From: Alopecurus myosuroides
Lineage: Eukaryota > Streptophyta > Magnoliopsida > Poales > Poaceae
Direction of reading: 5' to 3'
Length of the DNA: 64,000 bases
Assembly: GCA_028641055.1 (NCBI GenBank)
Contig: CM054062.1
Coordinates: 270,773,092-270,837,091, forward strand
In this document: positions 10,821 to 26,300 of the stretch, piece after piece
Layout: each line of letters starts with the position of its first letter
How positions within the stretch are numbered: the first letter of the stretch is position 1
Program-made: the position numbers and the translations under genes
Notes under the pieces: model-generated
What the model saw: the letters and a program-made list of their open reading frames with translations, nothing else
Database searches by the model: none
Told to the model about the DNA's origin: nothing

Positions 10821-12458
10821 CGACCAGGTTTGCTTCTTTACTAAATAACATAGCGACACATCCTAGCTAGCTCCACCTCGAAATAATATAGTTTAGCGGA
10901 CTTCTTTATGAATATGAAAAAGAAATCAATTTTATCGGTTACTACATGGTATCAGAAATTTGTTAAAGGGATGAATACACATACGATTGATCTCCATCAA
11001 CACATAAAACTTTTGATTACCAACTTATTTTTTGAGCGAATTGGATAACCAACTTGGGTACAAATAGTGACACATATAGCAGACATCAGTTGATTTTTAT
11101 GGCATCGATCTTGCTGTTTAGAGATAGCCGGGTGAGCACATGTACATTGACGTGTATAAAATCTAAATCACTACTTACCTCTTGGCCGTACGCTGCCGAT
11201 CTCCCCTTCCTTTTCCCCGTCTCCCCTATCCTCTTGCCCTTGCCTTTCCTTCCTTTCTTCTTCAACTGAATCCAGGGCAACTGCTCTTCTCTGCTAGCTT
11301 TGCTAGCCAGATCGTGAGGGGCTTTAGGAGCCTTAGGCAGGTAAATTTAGAGTCGTCTCCCTGGTCGTCGGCTGCGCTAGCGAGCAGACCTCTGTCCTTA
11401 CATAATCGACCTGTGGCAAATCCACAATGCAAGTTCTGTTTCTTTCTCTCTTCTCTGGCCATCCATGGATGTTCTCTGCCCAAGTTTGACAGGACCAGGC
11501 GATCCTGCTGCTGTTTGGTTTGCCCCGTACATCCTTCTCTCATGCTTTCAATAATCTGATCTGGTTGACGAGCATGTACTCGTTTTCTATCTCCGGCGTG
11601 TCCTTATGTAGCACGACAAGAGACAACTTCTTCTGCTCACGGAGGTGCATGCTGCCGAGAAAGCCGGTGTCGCAGAGGAGTAGGGGAGCGTGGGAGCAGT
11701 GCGGGTCCAAGAAGGCGTCTGGCTGCGCTCGACGGCAAAGCGCTAGGTGTTTTCACGGGAGAGGGCTCACGGGAGTTTTGTGGCTAGTTGCGCGGCTCTG
11801 GACACGTCTGCGTGAAGCGAACATGTCGATTTGGAGGGGACGGGTGGATATTGGTGCTTTGTATAGGCGGGACTCGTCGTATCCAACTCGGACCCAGTCC
11901 ACATCCAACGATCTATCGAATCTAAGGATGCACGCAATGTATACGAAACAAAACTGTACCGCCATAGTTTGCTTGGTCGCTTATTTTTTCCTGGCCCACT
12001 TTGACCGGTTGAGACTGGTTCGCTCCGTTCAACACGGATTTGGACCGGGACGAACGAAACCAAACGATACGAGCCCTTTTTCTTTAACTCACCGGTGGCA
12101 CAAGTGCGCAATTATATAGTAACTTCAGGGGTAATTTGGGTGACGTGTTAAAGTAAACCAAACCAAGGAAAACTTTATGCCTTTATTATTAGGTAAAGAT
12201 AAAGATAAATATTATTAGGTAAAGATTTGGATACGATTCAGATCAACCACCAAAGGCAGCCTCCAGAAGGATCGAACGTGATTTTTTTTAGGGAGGACCC
12301 GATACTTTTAGCGAGGAGGTCCCCACTTTGAGTATTCTAACTCCTTTGGGCCTGATGGGCCGGTCACCGATAGACCGAAATGACCAACGGAGAGCATAAC
12401 TATCCCTGACATACCCGTGCGCCAACACACGATCCTTAAAAGAAACTATATAATAGAG
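10821..12458. other. Unclassified DNA between the PIF element and the tandem array
   Basis: Mixed composition with no frame carrying a recognised domain. Around 12040-12075 the sequence again resembles a PIF-type terminus (reverse complement starts GGGCTCGTATCGTTTGG), which could be a further degenerate MITE end, but no partner or target duplication was identified. The left edge of the 2.7-kb array is abrupt at about 12459. Confidence 0.4.
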
Positions 12459-13690
12459 ATAATGAATGGAAATACAACATAAGATGATGTGAGCCTTCCC
12501 TTAGAAATATTAATTATGATATTTTTGATATAGAGGGGTTCCTCGTAAGATATGGAATGATCCATGGCGGCTATGGCCCCGTTGTTCTGTTTAACATTCA
12601 TTGTCAAACTTTTAGTTATACTTCAGTCAACATATATTTTAAAGTCATACAAATTATAAATCTTTACACTTGTGGTGTTAGACAATAAATAATTTATCAT
12701 GTTTATGTTGTAATCCATATCATAGATGATGTGAGTCCAAAAACCTATTGTATTTGAAGCACTATACATTCAATAAATTCTATTATGGGATACAAATTTC
12801 TATGTGCATATGTAACTGTGAGGAGTTAAAAGGTTGGGAATAAAGTGGAACCAGGGGTTCCTTCAATAAAGGAGAAGACCAAGCTCAACAAGGATTTAGG
12901 TCCAAGCAATGCAACAAAGTGGCAAGACCATGATCCAAAAACACTAAGAAAATATAAGAAACAATTGGAGCCATAATATAAAGGTGTGGGCATGGAAGGA
13001 GTCCGTTGTCCAGAAGGTGGATGACTTCCCTGAGCTCGTGCTACTTCCAAAAGAGTGGACCAATTGGTTTTATATTTACCTGCTATTGTAGACTTCTAGC
13101 TAGTAGCACGCATGACACTTTGAGTGAACCGTGGACCTCTTCAATTTCACTTGGTCTTGGCTCGGTGTGCTCATTCAAACTTTGTGTCTGGGAACCGAAA
13201 TCGATTTTAGGATTGGGTGACATAAAGGGATTAAGAGAGATATATACTAATGGCATATCTGGAAAAAGGGAACATTTAAATTGGGGAATTTATTATCTAA
13301 CGATACACACACGTAGAACGCATATTAAAGGTAAGTTACTATCAACAAATACCACCACCTCCACACCTAGAAACACCTAATCGGCTCCGTCGACTGGGAC
13401 ACTCATTTTCTAGTACAATCACACACACCATGGAGGGAACAATCACACTTCCTTTCTCCGCCTACCCTATCCGACATCCACAGGGATAACTAAGAACTCT
13501 ATAAACAACTTGGTTGTTGTGTTAATAGTTCAATTCTTCATTTGTGTCATGTACGTCGGTTTATGTCTAAGTCTTTTAGTTCCAGGTTGTCAGTTAACAT
13601 TTCCTTCAACTCTTTAAATTCATGTTTCTTAGAGATCTCTTGGTTGCATATTCCACCGATAGCATTACATGTCAGAGATTTATGTAGAAA
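12459..13690. repeat. Diverged left flank unit of the array
   Basis: This is the first 1.23 kb of a unit. It is recognisably the same sequence as the core but more diverged, and in several blocks it is closer to the right-flank unit at 28817 onward. For example, both have 'gtggcaagaccatga' where core copies have 'gtagaaagaccatga'. It is therefore an older copy predating the core amplification. Confidence 0.8.
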
Positions 13691-14360
13691 ACATTCTTCT
13701 AATTTTGAAACAGGAACCTTGAGGTTTGACTTGCCGATGTAAATTAGCTATAAGATAAACTATCTTATCATATCTCTTGCAGATAAAATAAAATGCGAAG
13801 AGATAATATGTTGTTGTTGAGTTTTTCTAATTTCTCCTAATTCTCTGTTTGCAATGTGAGTCTATACACACCAAGGAAGAAATAGTCTCCTTTCTCCACC
13901 CACCCTATTCGTCGTCCTCTGGGGTAAACAAGAACTGTCGAGATAGTTTTGTTGGTGCGTTAGCAATTCTGTGTGTTTTGCGTGTGATTTCATGTCTAAT
14001 TCTATTAGATCTTGACTTTAACTAATCCCTCAAATCGGATTGCTTGGAGAGCTCTTGGTGGCGTATTTCGATGCAAGAGGAAATCTAGCGGTGCAGATAG
14101 TGGCTCTAGCAGGTAATGGTACATGATTCCATTGGGGTCGCAGGCCTTATTTGTATGTTTCTCAAGTTCTTCGCATCGTGTAATGCGAACCTTGAGATTG
14201 ACTTGATGGTTTAATGAAGAGGGATGAGAAACTATTCATTGTCTTAATTCAAAAGAAAACGAAATGTGAATATGTAATTTTGATTCTTGGGTTATTTTTA
14301 AATGCTCCTAATTTCATGTTTACAATATGCGTATATTCATACAAATGATGAGGTATGTGA
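13430..14360. repeat. Ancient internal duplication inside each 2.7-kb unit
   Basis: Within one unit, the segment from about 13430 (A) and the segment from about 13864 (B) align over about 400 bp. Shared blocks in order are 'cacaccatgga/cacaccaagga', 'cctttctcc.cc.accctat', 'gggataac.aagaact', 'gtgtcatgt/gtgatttcatgtct', 'gcttggagatctcttgg/gcttggagagctcttgg', 'aaccttgagRttgacttg' and 'tttctcctaattc..tgtttacaat'. The same A-B pair recurs in every copy, so this duplication predates the array. Confidence 0.7.
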
Positions 14361-17300
14361 AGTTACCCATGTTGTTATTTTCTTATTTATAGTTGATCCT
14401 ACTGTTATATAGGGTGGTGCTCCAAAGCCATAGTGGGTAAGCGGCAATGTTGTGTTCCCACTACGACAATCGGCCTACTTTCCATGATAACAAAACACCT
14501 AATTTTTCTTAGAGCAATGATATAAGACTCATCCCTTTCAAAAAAAAATGTATATAGACGACATGATATGTGCATTCCCATGGTGCTAGCAACCTTAGTA
14601 TTTTTATAAACCGCTGGGTATTGTACTTAGCGATGCCCAGGTAAATGGTTATATCGGTGGTAAAATTATATGGAAGCTACTTCAACTTAGTTCAAGAGTG
14701 CAAACTCCTAGTTTCGTACATTTTTTTTTTGAAAAAATGGCGTTTCACAAAATTTAAGTTACGGTATTCAGATTCAACTTAAACATACGAAATTCTCAAT
14801 CGACATAGATAAATCTAGGTCCGTACTTAATTAGTTTCCTATCTCTTTAGATTAGTATATAATAAATGATCACTTATTTCTTTGGGAAATATTGTGGGTC
14901 ACAACATATGTATTGCTTTTCCGCTAGTGCCATGTATAATATTGATTTATTATAGAAGTGATTTCAAAGTCTTCATTGCCTTTCATCCGTGAAATGTGAC
15001 TAACACTTTTTATATGGTAATAGATAGGTGAAAATTTGGGTCATTTGAAATACGTCTCTGAAAATGTTGTATGCACTTTTAGAGAACTTGTAGAATATGT
15101 TCTATGCATCTTAAAAACATGCAGCCTTAATGATAACCTTTGTAATGATTTCTATAACTAAGTGAAAGTACTATGAATAATGAATGGAAATACAACATAA
15201 GATGATGTGAGCCTTCCCTTAGAAATATTAATTATGATATTTTTTATATAGAGAGGTTCCTCGTAAGATATGGAATTATCCATAGTGGATATGGCCCCGC
15301 TGTTCTATATGACATTTATTATAAATATTTTAGTTATACTTCAATCAACATACATTTTAGAGTCCTGCAAATCATAAATCGTTACCGTTGCCGTGTTAGA
15401 TAATAAGTAATGTATCATGTTTATGTTGTGATTCATATCATAGATGATGTTGAGTCTAAAAAAAATATTTTAACCACTATACATTTGGTAAAATATATTA
15501 CGGGGATACAAATTTCATTGTGCATATGTGATTGTGAGGATGTAAACTGTTGGAAATAAAGTGGAACCAAAGGTTCCTTCAGAAAAGGAGAAGACCAAGC
15601 TCACTAAGGATTTGGGTACAAGCAAGGCAACGAAGTAGAAAGACCATGAGCCAACAACTCTGAGAAAAGATATGAAACAACTGGAGCCACAATATAAGGG
15701 TGTGAGTATGGAGGGAGGCGTTGTCTAGGAGGTGGATGACTTCCCTCAGCTCGTGCTACTGCCAAAAGAGTGGACCGATTGATTTTTTATTTATTTACCT
15801 GCTATAGTAGACTTCTAACGAGTAGCATGCATGAATGACACTTCGAATCACTCGTGGACATCTTCATTTTCACTTGGTCTTGGTTCGTTGTTTTCATTTA
15901 AACTTTGTGTATGGGAACCAAAATCGGTTTTAGGGTTGCGTGAGATAAGGGGATTAAGAGAGATATATATTAATGGCAGATCTGCAAAAGGCAACATTTA
16001 AATTGGGGAAATTATTACATAAAGATAGACACACATAGAACGCATATTAAATGTAAGTTATTATCAACAAATACCACCACCTCCGTACCTAGAAACATCT
16101 AATCGGCTACCTCCGTCGATTGGGACACCCATTTTCTAGTACAATAACACACACAATGGAGGGAACAGTCACACTTCATTTCTCCGCCTACCCTATCTGA
16201 CACCCACGGGGATAACTAATAACTCTATAAATAGTTTCGTCGCTGCGTTAGTAGTTAAATTCTTCATTTGTGTCATGTACATCAGTTTATGTCTAAGTCT
16301 TTTAGCAGCGGGTTGTGAGTTAACAATTCCTTCAAATCTTTAAATTCATATTGCTTGGAGATCTCTTGGTTGCATATTCCACCGATGGGATTGTATGTCA
16401 GAGATTTATGTAGAAAACATTCTTCTAATTTTGAAATAGGAACCTTGAGGTTTGACTTGCCGATGTAAATTAGCTATAAGATAAACTATCTTATTATATC
16501 TCTTGCAGATAAAATAAAATGCGAAGAGATAATATGTTGTTGTTGAGTTTTTCTAATTTCTCCTAATTCTCTGTTTGCAATGTCAGTCTATACACACCAA
16601 GGAAGAAATAGTCTCCTTTCTCCACCCACCCTATTCGTCGTCCTCTGGGGTAAACAAGAACTGTCGAAATAGTTTTGTTGGTGCGTTAGCAATTCTGTTG
16701 TGTTTTGCGTGTGATTTCATGTCTAATTCTATTAGCTCTTGACTTTAAACTAATCCCTCAAATCGGATTTCTTGGAGAGCTCTTGGTGGCGTATTTCGAT
16801 GCAAGAGGAAATCTAGCGGTGCACATAGTGGCTCTAGCAGGTAATGGTACATGATTCCATTGGGGTCGCAGGCCTTATTTGTATGTTTCTCAAGTTCTTC
16901 GCATCGTGTAATGCGAACCTTGAGATTGACTTGATGGTTTAATGAAGAGAGATGAGAAACTATTCATTGTCTTAATTCAAAAGAAAACGAAATGTGAATA
17001 TGTAATTTTGATTCTTGGGTTATTTTTAAATGCTCCTAATTTCATGTTTACAATATGCGTATATTCATACAAATGATGAGGTATGTGAAGTTACCCATGT
17101 TGTTATTTTCTTATTTATAGTTGATCCTACTGTTATATAGGGTGGTGCTCCAAAGCCATAGTGGGTAAGCGGCAATGTTGTGTTCCCACTGCGACAATCG
17201 GCCTACTTTCCATGATAACAAAACACCTAATTTTTCTTAGAGCAATGATATAAGACTCATCCCTTTCAAAAAAAATGTATATAGACGACATGATATGTGC

Positions 17301-20300
17301 ATTCCCATGGTGCTAGCAACCTTACTATTTTTATAAACCGCTGGGTATTGTACTTAGCGATGCCCAGGTAAATGGTTATATCGGTGGTAAAATTATATGG
17401 AAGCTACTTCAACTTAGTTCAAGAGTGCAAACTCCTAATTTCGTACATTTTGTTTTTTGAAAAAATGGCGTTTCACAAAATTTAAGTTACGGTATTCAGA
17501 TTCAACTTAAACATACGAAATTCTCAATCGACATAGATAAATCTAGGTCCGTACTTAATTAGTTTCCTATCTCTTTAGATTAGTATATAATAAATGATCA
17601 CTTATTTCTTTGGGAAATATTGTGGGTCACAACATATGTATTGCTTTTCCGCTAGTTCCATATATAATATTGATTTATTATAGAAGTGATTTCAAAGTCT
17701 TCATTGCCTTTCATCCGTGAAATGTGACTAACACTTTTTATATGGTAATAGATAGGTGAAAATTTGGGTCATTTCAAATACGTCTCTGAAAATGTTGTAT
17801 GCACTTTTAGAGAACTTGTAGAATATGTTCTATGCATCTTAAAAACATGTAGCCTTAATGATAACATTTGTAATGATTTCTAGAACTAAGTGCAAGTACT
17901 ATGAATAATGAATGGAAATACAACATAAGATGATGTGAGCCTTCCCTTAGAAATATTAATTATGATATTATTTATATAGAGGGGTTCCTCGTAAGATATG
18001 GAATTATCCATAGCGGATATGGCCCCGCTGTTCTATATGACATTTATTATAAATATTTTAGTTATACTTCAATCAACATACATTTTAGAGTCCTGCAAAT
18101 CATAAATCGTTACCGTTGCCGTGTTAGATAATAAGTAATGTATCATGTTTATGTTGTGATTCATATCATAGATGATGTTGAGTCTAAAAATATATTTTAA
18201 GCACTATACATTTGATAAAATATATTACGGGGATACAAATTTCATTGTGCATACGTGATTGTGAGGATTTAAACTGTTGGAAATAAAGTGGAACCAAAGG
18301 TTCCTTCAGAAAAGGAGAAGACCAAGCTCACTAAGGATTTGGGTACAAGCAAGGCAACGAAGTAGAAAGACCATGAGCCAACAACTCTGAGAAAAGATAT
18401 GAAACAACTGGAGCCACAATATAAGGGTGTGAGTATGGAGGGAGGCGTTGTCTAGGAGGTGGATGACTTCCCTCAGCTCGTGCTACTGCCAAAAGAGTGG
18501 ACCGATCGATTTTTTATTTATTTACCTGCTATAATTGACTTCTAACGAGTAGCATGCATGAATGACACTTCGAATCACTCGTGGACATCTTCATTTTCAC
18601 TTGGTCTTGGTTCATTGTTTTCATTTAAACTTTGTGTATGGGAACCAAAATCGGTTTTAGGGTTGCGTGGGATAAGGGGATTAAGAGAGATATATATTAA
18701 TGGCAGATCTGCAAAAATGAACATTTAAATTGGGGAAATTATTACATAAAGATAGACACACATAGAACGCATATTAAATGTAAGTTATTATCAACAAATA
18801 CCACCACCTCCGTACCTAGAAACATCTAATCGGCTACCTCTGACGATTGGGACACCCATTTTCTAGTACAATAACACACACAATGGAGGGAACAGTCACA
18901 CTTCATTTCTCCGCCTACCCTATCTGACACCCACGGGGATAACTAATAACTCTATAAATAGTTTCGTCGCTGTGTTAGTAGTTAAATTCTTCATTTGTGT
19001 CATGTACATCAGTTTATGTCTAAGTCTTTTAGCAGCGGGTTGTGAGCTAACGATTCCTTCAAATCTTTAAATTCATATTGCTTGGAGATCTCTTGGTTGC
19101 ATATTCCAGCAATGGGATTGTATCTCAGAGATTTATGTAGAAAACATTCTTCTAATTTTGAAACAGGAACCTTGAGGTTTGACTTGCCGATGTAAATTAG
19201 CTATAAGATAAACTATCTTATTATATCTCTTGCAGATAAAATAAAATGCGAAGAGATAATATGTTGTTGTTGAGTTTTTCTAATTTCTCCTAATTCTCTG
19301 TTTGCAATGTCAGTCTATACACACCAAGGAAGAAATAGTCTCCTTTCTCCACCCACCCTATTCGTCGTCCTCTGGGGTAAACAAGAACTGTCGAGATAGT
19401 TTTGTTGGTGTGTTAGCAATTCTGTTGTGTTTTGCGTGTGATTTCATGTCTAATTCTATTAGCTCTTGACTTTAAACTAATCCCTCAAATCGGATTGCTT
19501 GGAGAGCTCTTGGTGGCGTATTTCGATGCAAGAGGAAATCTAGCGGTGCACATAGTGGCTCTAGCAGGTAATGGTACATGATTCCATTGGGGTCGCAGGC
19601 CTTATTTGTATGTTTCTCAAGTTCTTCGCATCGTGTAATGCGAACCTTGAGATTGACTTGACGGTTTAATGAAGAGAGATGAGAAACTATTCATTGTCTT
19701 AATTCAAAAGAAAACGAAATGTGAATATGTAATTTTGATTCTTGGGTTATTTTAAAATGCTCCTAATTTCATGTTTACAATATGCGTATATTCATACAAA
19801 TGATGAGGTATGTGAAGTTACCCATGTTGTTATTTTCTTATTTATAGTTGATCCTACTGTTATATAGGGTGGTGCTCCAATGCCATAGTGGGTAAGCGGC
19901 AATGTTGTGTTCCCACTGCGACAATCGGCCTACTTTCCATGATAACAAAACACCTAATTTTTCTTAGAGCAATGATATAAGACTCATCCCTTTCAAAAAA
20001 AATGTATATAGACGACATGATATGTGAATTCCCATGGTGCTAGCAACCTTAGTATTTTTATAAACCGCTGGGTATTGTACTTAGCGATGCCCAGGTAAAT
20101 GGTTATATCGGTGGTAAAATTATATGGAAGCTACTTCAACTTAGTTCAAGAGTGCAAACTCCTAATTTCGTACATTTTTTTTTGAAAAAATGGCGTTTCA
20201 CAAAATTTAAGTTACGGTATTCAGATTCAACTTAAACATACGAAATTCTCAATCGACATAGATAAATCTAGGTCCGTACTTAATTAGTTTCCTATCTCTT

Positions 20301-23300
20301 TAGATTAGTATATAATAAATGATCACTTATTTCTTTGGGAAATATTGTGGGTCACAACATATGTATTGCTTTTCCGCTAGTGCCATGTATAATATTGATT
20401 TATTATAGAAGTGATTTCAAAGTCTTCATTGCCTTTCATCCGTGAAATGTGACTAACACTTTTTATATGGTAATAGATAGGTGAAAATTTGGGTCATTTG
20501 AAATACGTCTCTGAAAATGTTGTATGCACTTTTAGAGAACTTGTAGAATATGTTCTATGCATCTTAAAAACATGTAGCCTTAATGATAACCTTTGTAATG
20601 ATTTCTAGAACTAAGTGCAAGTACTATGAATAATGAATGGAAATACAACATAAGGTGATGTGAGCCTTCCCTTAGAAATATTAATTATGATATTTTTTTA
20701 TATCGAGGGGTTCCTCGTAAGATATGGAATTATCCATAGCGGATATGGCCCCGCTGTTCTATATGACATTTATTATAAATATTTTAGTTATACTTCAATC
20801 AACATACATTTTAGAGTCCTGCAAATCATAAATCGTTACCGTTGCCGTGTTAGATAATAAGTAATTATCATGTTTATGTTGTGATTCATATCATAGATGA
20901 TGTTGAGTCTAAAAAAATATATTTTAAGCACTATACATTTGATAAAATATATTACGGGGATACAAATTTCATTGTGCATACGTGATTGTGAGGATTTAAA
21001 ATGTTGGAAATAAAGTGGAACCAAAGGTTCCTTCAGAAAAGGAGAAGACCAAGCTCACTAAGGATTTGGGTACAAGAAAGGCAACGAAGTAGAAAGACCA
21101 TGAGCCAACAACTCTGAGAAAAGATATGAAACAACTGGAGCCACAATATAAGGGTGTGAGTATGGAGGGAGGCGTTGTCTAGGAGGTGGATGACTTCCCT
21201 CAGCTCGTGCTACTGCCAAAAGAGTGGACCGATCGATTTTTTATTTATTTACCTGCTATAGTTGACTTCTAACGAGTAGCATGCATGAATGACACTTCGA
21301 ATCACTCGTGGACATCTTCATTTTCACTTGGTCTTGGTTCGTTGTTTTCATTTAAACTTTGTGTATGGGAACCAAAATCGGTTTTAGGGTTGCGTGAGAT
21401 AAGGGGATTAAGAGAGATATATATTAATGGCAGATCTGCAAAAAGGCAACATTTAAATTGGGGAAATTATTACATAAAGATAGACACACATAGAACGCAT
21501 ATTAAATGTAAGTTATTATCAACAAATACCACCACCTCCGTACCTAGAAACATCTAATCGGCTACCTCTGTCGATTGGGACACCCATTTTCTAGTACAAT
21601 AACACACACAATGGAGGGAACAGTCACACTTCATTTCTCCGCCTACCCTATCTGACACCCACGGGGATAACTAATAACTCTATAAATAGTTTCGTCGATG
21701 CGTTAGTAGTTAAATTCTTCATTTGTGTCATGTACATCAGTTTATGTCTAAGTCTTTTAGCAGCGGGTTGTGAGTTAACAATTCCTTCAAATCTTTAAAT
21801 TCATATTGCTTGGAGATCTCTTGGTTGCATATTCCAGCGATGGGATTGTATGTCAGAGATTTATGTAGAAAACATTCTTCTAATTTTGAAACAGGAACCT
21901 TGAGGTTTGACTTGCCGATGTAAATTAGCTATAAGATAAACTATCTTATTATATCTCTTGCAGATAAAATAAAATGCGAAGAGATAATATGTTGTTGTTG
22001 AGTTTTTCTAATTTCTCCTAATTCTCTGTTTGCAATGTCAGTCTATACACACAAGGAAGAAATAGTCTCCTTTCTCCACCCACCCTATTCGTCGTCCTCT
22101 GGGGTAAACAAGAACTGTCGAGATAGTTTTTTTGGTGTGTTAGCAATTCTGTTGTGTTTTGCGTGTGATTTCATGTCTAATTCTATTAGCTCTTGACTTT
22201 AAACTAATCCCTCAAATCGGATTGGTTGGAGAGCTCTTGGTGGCGTATTTCGATGCAAGAGGAAATCTAGCGGTGCACATAGTGGCTCTAGCAGGTAATG
22301 GTACATGATTCCATTGGGGTCGGAGGCCTTATTTGTATGTTTCTCAAGTTCTTCGCATCGTGTAATGCGAACCTTGAGATTGACTTGATGGTTTAATGAA
22401 GAGAGATGAGAAACTATTCATTGTCTTAATTCAAAAGAAAACGAAATGTGAATATGTAATTTTGATTCTTGGGTTATTTTTAAATGCTCCTAATTTCATG
22501 TTTACAATATGCGTATATTCATACAAATGATGAGGTATGTGAAGTTACCCATGTTGTTATTTTCTTATTTATAGTTGATCCTACTGTTATATAGGGTGGT
22601 GCTCCAAAGCCATAGTGGGTAAGCGGCAATGTTGTGTTCCCACTCAATCGGCCTACTTTCCATGATAACAAAACACCTAATTTTTCTTAGAGCAATGATA
22701 TAAAACTCATCCCTTTCAAAAAAATGTATATATACGACATGATATGTGCATTCCCATGGTGCTAGCAATCTTAGTATTTTTACAAACCGCTGGGTAATGT
22801 ACTTAGCGATGCCCAGGTAAATGGTTATAACGGTGGTAAAATTATATGGAAGCTACTTCAACTTAGTTCAAGAGTGCAAACTCCTAGTTTCGTAAAAAAA
22901 AAAATTTGAAAAAATGGTGTTTCACAAAATTTAAGTTACGGTATTCAGATTCAACTTAAACATACGAAATTCTCAATCGACATAGATAAATCTAGGTCCG
23001 TACTTAATTAGTTTCCTATCTCTTTAGATTAGTATATAATATATGATCACTTATTTCTTTGGGAAATATTGTGGGTCACAACATATGTATTGCTTTTCCG
23101 CTAGTGCCATGTATAATATTGATTTATTATAGAAGTGATTTCAAAGTCTTCATTGCCTTTCATCCGTGAAATGTGACTAACACTTTTTATATGGTAATAG
23201 ATAGGTGAAAATTTGGGTCATTTGAAATACGTCTCTGAAAATGTTGTATGCACTTTTAGAGAACTTGTAGAATATGTTCTATGCATCTTAAAAACATGTA

Positions 23301-26300
23301 GCCTTAATGATAACCTTTGTAATGATTTCTACAACTAAGTGCAAGTACTATGAATAATGAATGGAAATACAACATAAGATGATGTGAGCCTTCCCTTAGA
23401 AATATTAATTATGATATTTTTTATATAGAGGGATTCCTCGTAAGATATGGAATTATCCATAGCGGATATGGCCCCGCTGTTCTATATGACATTTATTATA
23501 AATATTTTAGTTATACTTCAATCAACATACATTTTAGAGTCCTGCAAATCATAAATCGTTACCGTTGCCGTGTTAGATAATAAGTAATGTATCATGTTTA
23601 TGTTGTGATTCATATCATAGATGATGTTGAATCTAAAAAAACATAATATTTTAAGCACTATACATTTGATAAAATATATTACGGGGATAAAAATTTCATT
23701 GTGCATACGTGATTGTGAGGATTTAAACTGTTGGAAATAAAGTGGAACCAAAGGTTCCTTCAGAAAAGGAGAAGACCAAGCTCACTAAGGATTTGGGTAC
23801 AAGCAAGGCAACGAAGTAGAAAGACCATGAGCCAACAACTCTGAGAAAAGATATGAAACAACTGGAGCCACAATATAAGGGTGTGAGTATGGAGGGAGGC
23901 GTTGTCTAGGAGGTGGATGACTTCCCTCAGCTCGTGCTACTGCCAAAAGAGTGGACCGATTGATTTTTTATTTATTTACCTGCTGTAGTAGACTTCTAAC
24001 GAGTAGCATGCATGAATGACACTTCGAATCACTCGTGGACATCTTCATTTTCACTTGGTCTTGGTTCGTTGTTTTCATTTAAACTTTGTGTATGGGAACC
24101 AAAATCGGTTTTAGGGTTGCGTGAGATAAGGGGATTAAGAGAGATATATATTAATGGCAGATCTGCAAAAAGGCAACATTGAAATTGGGAAAATTATTAC
24201 ATAAAGATAGACACACATAGAACGCATATTAAATGTAAGTCATTATCAACAAATACCACCACCTCCGTACCTAGAAACATCTAATTGGCTACCTCTATCG
24301 ATTGGGACACCCATTTTCTAGTACAATAACACACACAATGGAGGGAACAGTCACACTTCATTTCTCCGCCTACCCTATCTGACACCCACGGGGATAACTA
24401 ATAACTCTATAAATAGTTTCGTCGCTGCGTTAGTAGTTAAATTCTTCATTTGTGTCATGTACACCAGTTTATGTCTAAGTCTTTAAGCAGCGGGTTGTGA
24501 GTTAACAATTCCTTCAAATCTTTAAATTCATATTGCTTGGAGATCTCTTGGTTGCATATTCCAGCGATGGGATTGTATGTCAGAGATTTATGTAGAAAAC
24601 ATTCTTCTAATTTTGAAACAGGAACCTTGAGGTTTGACTTGCCGATGTAAATTAGCTATAAGATAAACTATCTTATTATATCTCTTGCAGATAAAATAAA
24701 ATGCGAAGAGATAATATGTTCTTGTTGAGTTTTTCTAATTTCTCCTAATTCTCTGTTTGCAATGTCAGTCTATACACACCAAGGAATAAATAGTCTCCTT
24801 TCTCCACCCACCCTATTCGTCGTCCTCTGGGGTAAACAAGAACTGTCGAGATAGTTTTGTTGGTGCGTTAGCAATTCTGTTGTGTTTTGCGTGTGATTTC
24901 ATGTCTAATTCTATTAGCTCTTGACTTTAAACTAATCCCTCAAACCGGATTGCTTGGAGAGCTCTTGGTGGCGTATTTTGATGCAAGAGGAAATCTAGCG
25001 GTGCACATAGTGGCTCTAGCAGGTAATGGTACATGATTCCATTGGGGTCGCAGGCCTTATTTGTATGTTTCTCAAGTTCTTCGCATCGTGTAATGCGAAC
25101 CTTGAGATTGACTTGATGGTTTAATGAAGAGAGATGAGAAACTATTCATTGTCTTAATTCAAAAGAAAACGAAATGTGAATATGTAATTTTGATTCCTGG
25201 GTTATTTTTAAATGCTCCTAATTTCATGTTTACAATATGCGTATATTCATACAAATGATGAGGTATGTGAAGTTACCCATGTTGTTATTTTCTTATTTAT
25301 AGTTGATCCTACTGTTATATAGGGTGGTGCTCTAAAGCCATAGTGGGTAAGCGGCAATGTTGTGTTCCCACTGCGACAATCGGCCTACTTTCCATGATAA
25401 CAAAACACCTAATTTTTCTTAGAGCAATGATATAAGACTCATCCCTTTCAAAAAAAATGTATATAGACGACATGATATGTGCATTCCCATGGTGCTAGCA
25501 GCGTTAGTATTTTTATAAACCGCTGGGTATTGTACTTAGCGATGCCCAGGTAAATGGTTATATTGGTGGTAAAATTATATGGAAGCTACTTCAACTTAGT
25601 TCAAGACTGCAAACTCCTAGTTTCGTACATTTTTTTTTAAGAAATGGCGTTTCACAAAATTTAAGTTACGGTATTCAGATTCAACTTAAACATACGAAAT
25701 TCTCAATCGACATAGATAAATCTAGGTCCGTACTTAATTGGTTTCCTATCTATTTAGATTAGTATATAATAAATGATCACTTATTTCTTTGGGAAATATT
25801 GTGGGTCACAACATATGTATTGCTTTTCCGCTAGTGCCATGTATAATATTGATTTATTATAGAAGTGATTTCAAAGTCTTCATTGCCTTTCATCCGTGAA
25901 ATGTGACTAACACTTTTTATATGGTAATAGATAGGTGAAAATTTGGGTCATTTGAAATACGTCTCTGAAAATGTTGTATGCACTTTTAGAGAACTTGTAG
26001 AATATGTTCTATGCATCTTAAAAACATGTAGCCTTAATGATAACCTTTGTAATGATTTCTAGAACTAAGTGCAAGTACTATGAATAATGAATGGAAATAC
26101 AACATAAGATGATGTGAGCCTTCCCTTAGAAATATTAATTATGATATTTTTTATATAGAGGGGTTCCTCGTAAGATATGGAATTATCCATAGCGGATATG
26201 GCCCCGCTGTTCTATATGACATTTATTATAAATATTTTAGTTATACTTCAATCAACATACATTTTAGAGTCCTGCAAATCATAAATCGTTACCGTTGCCA

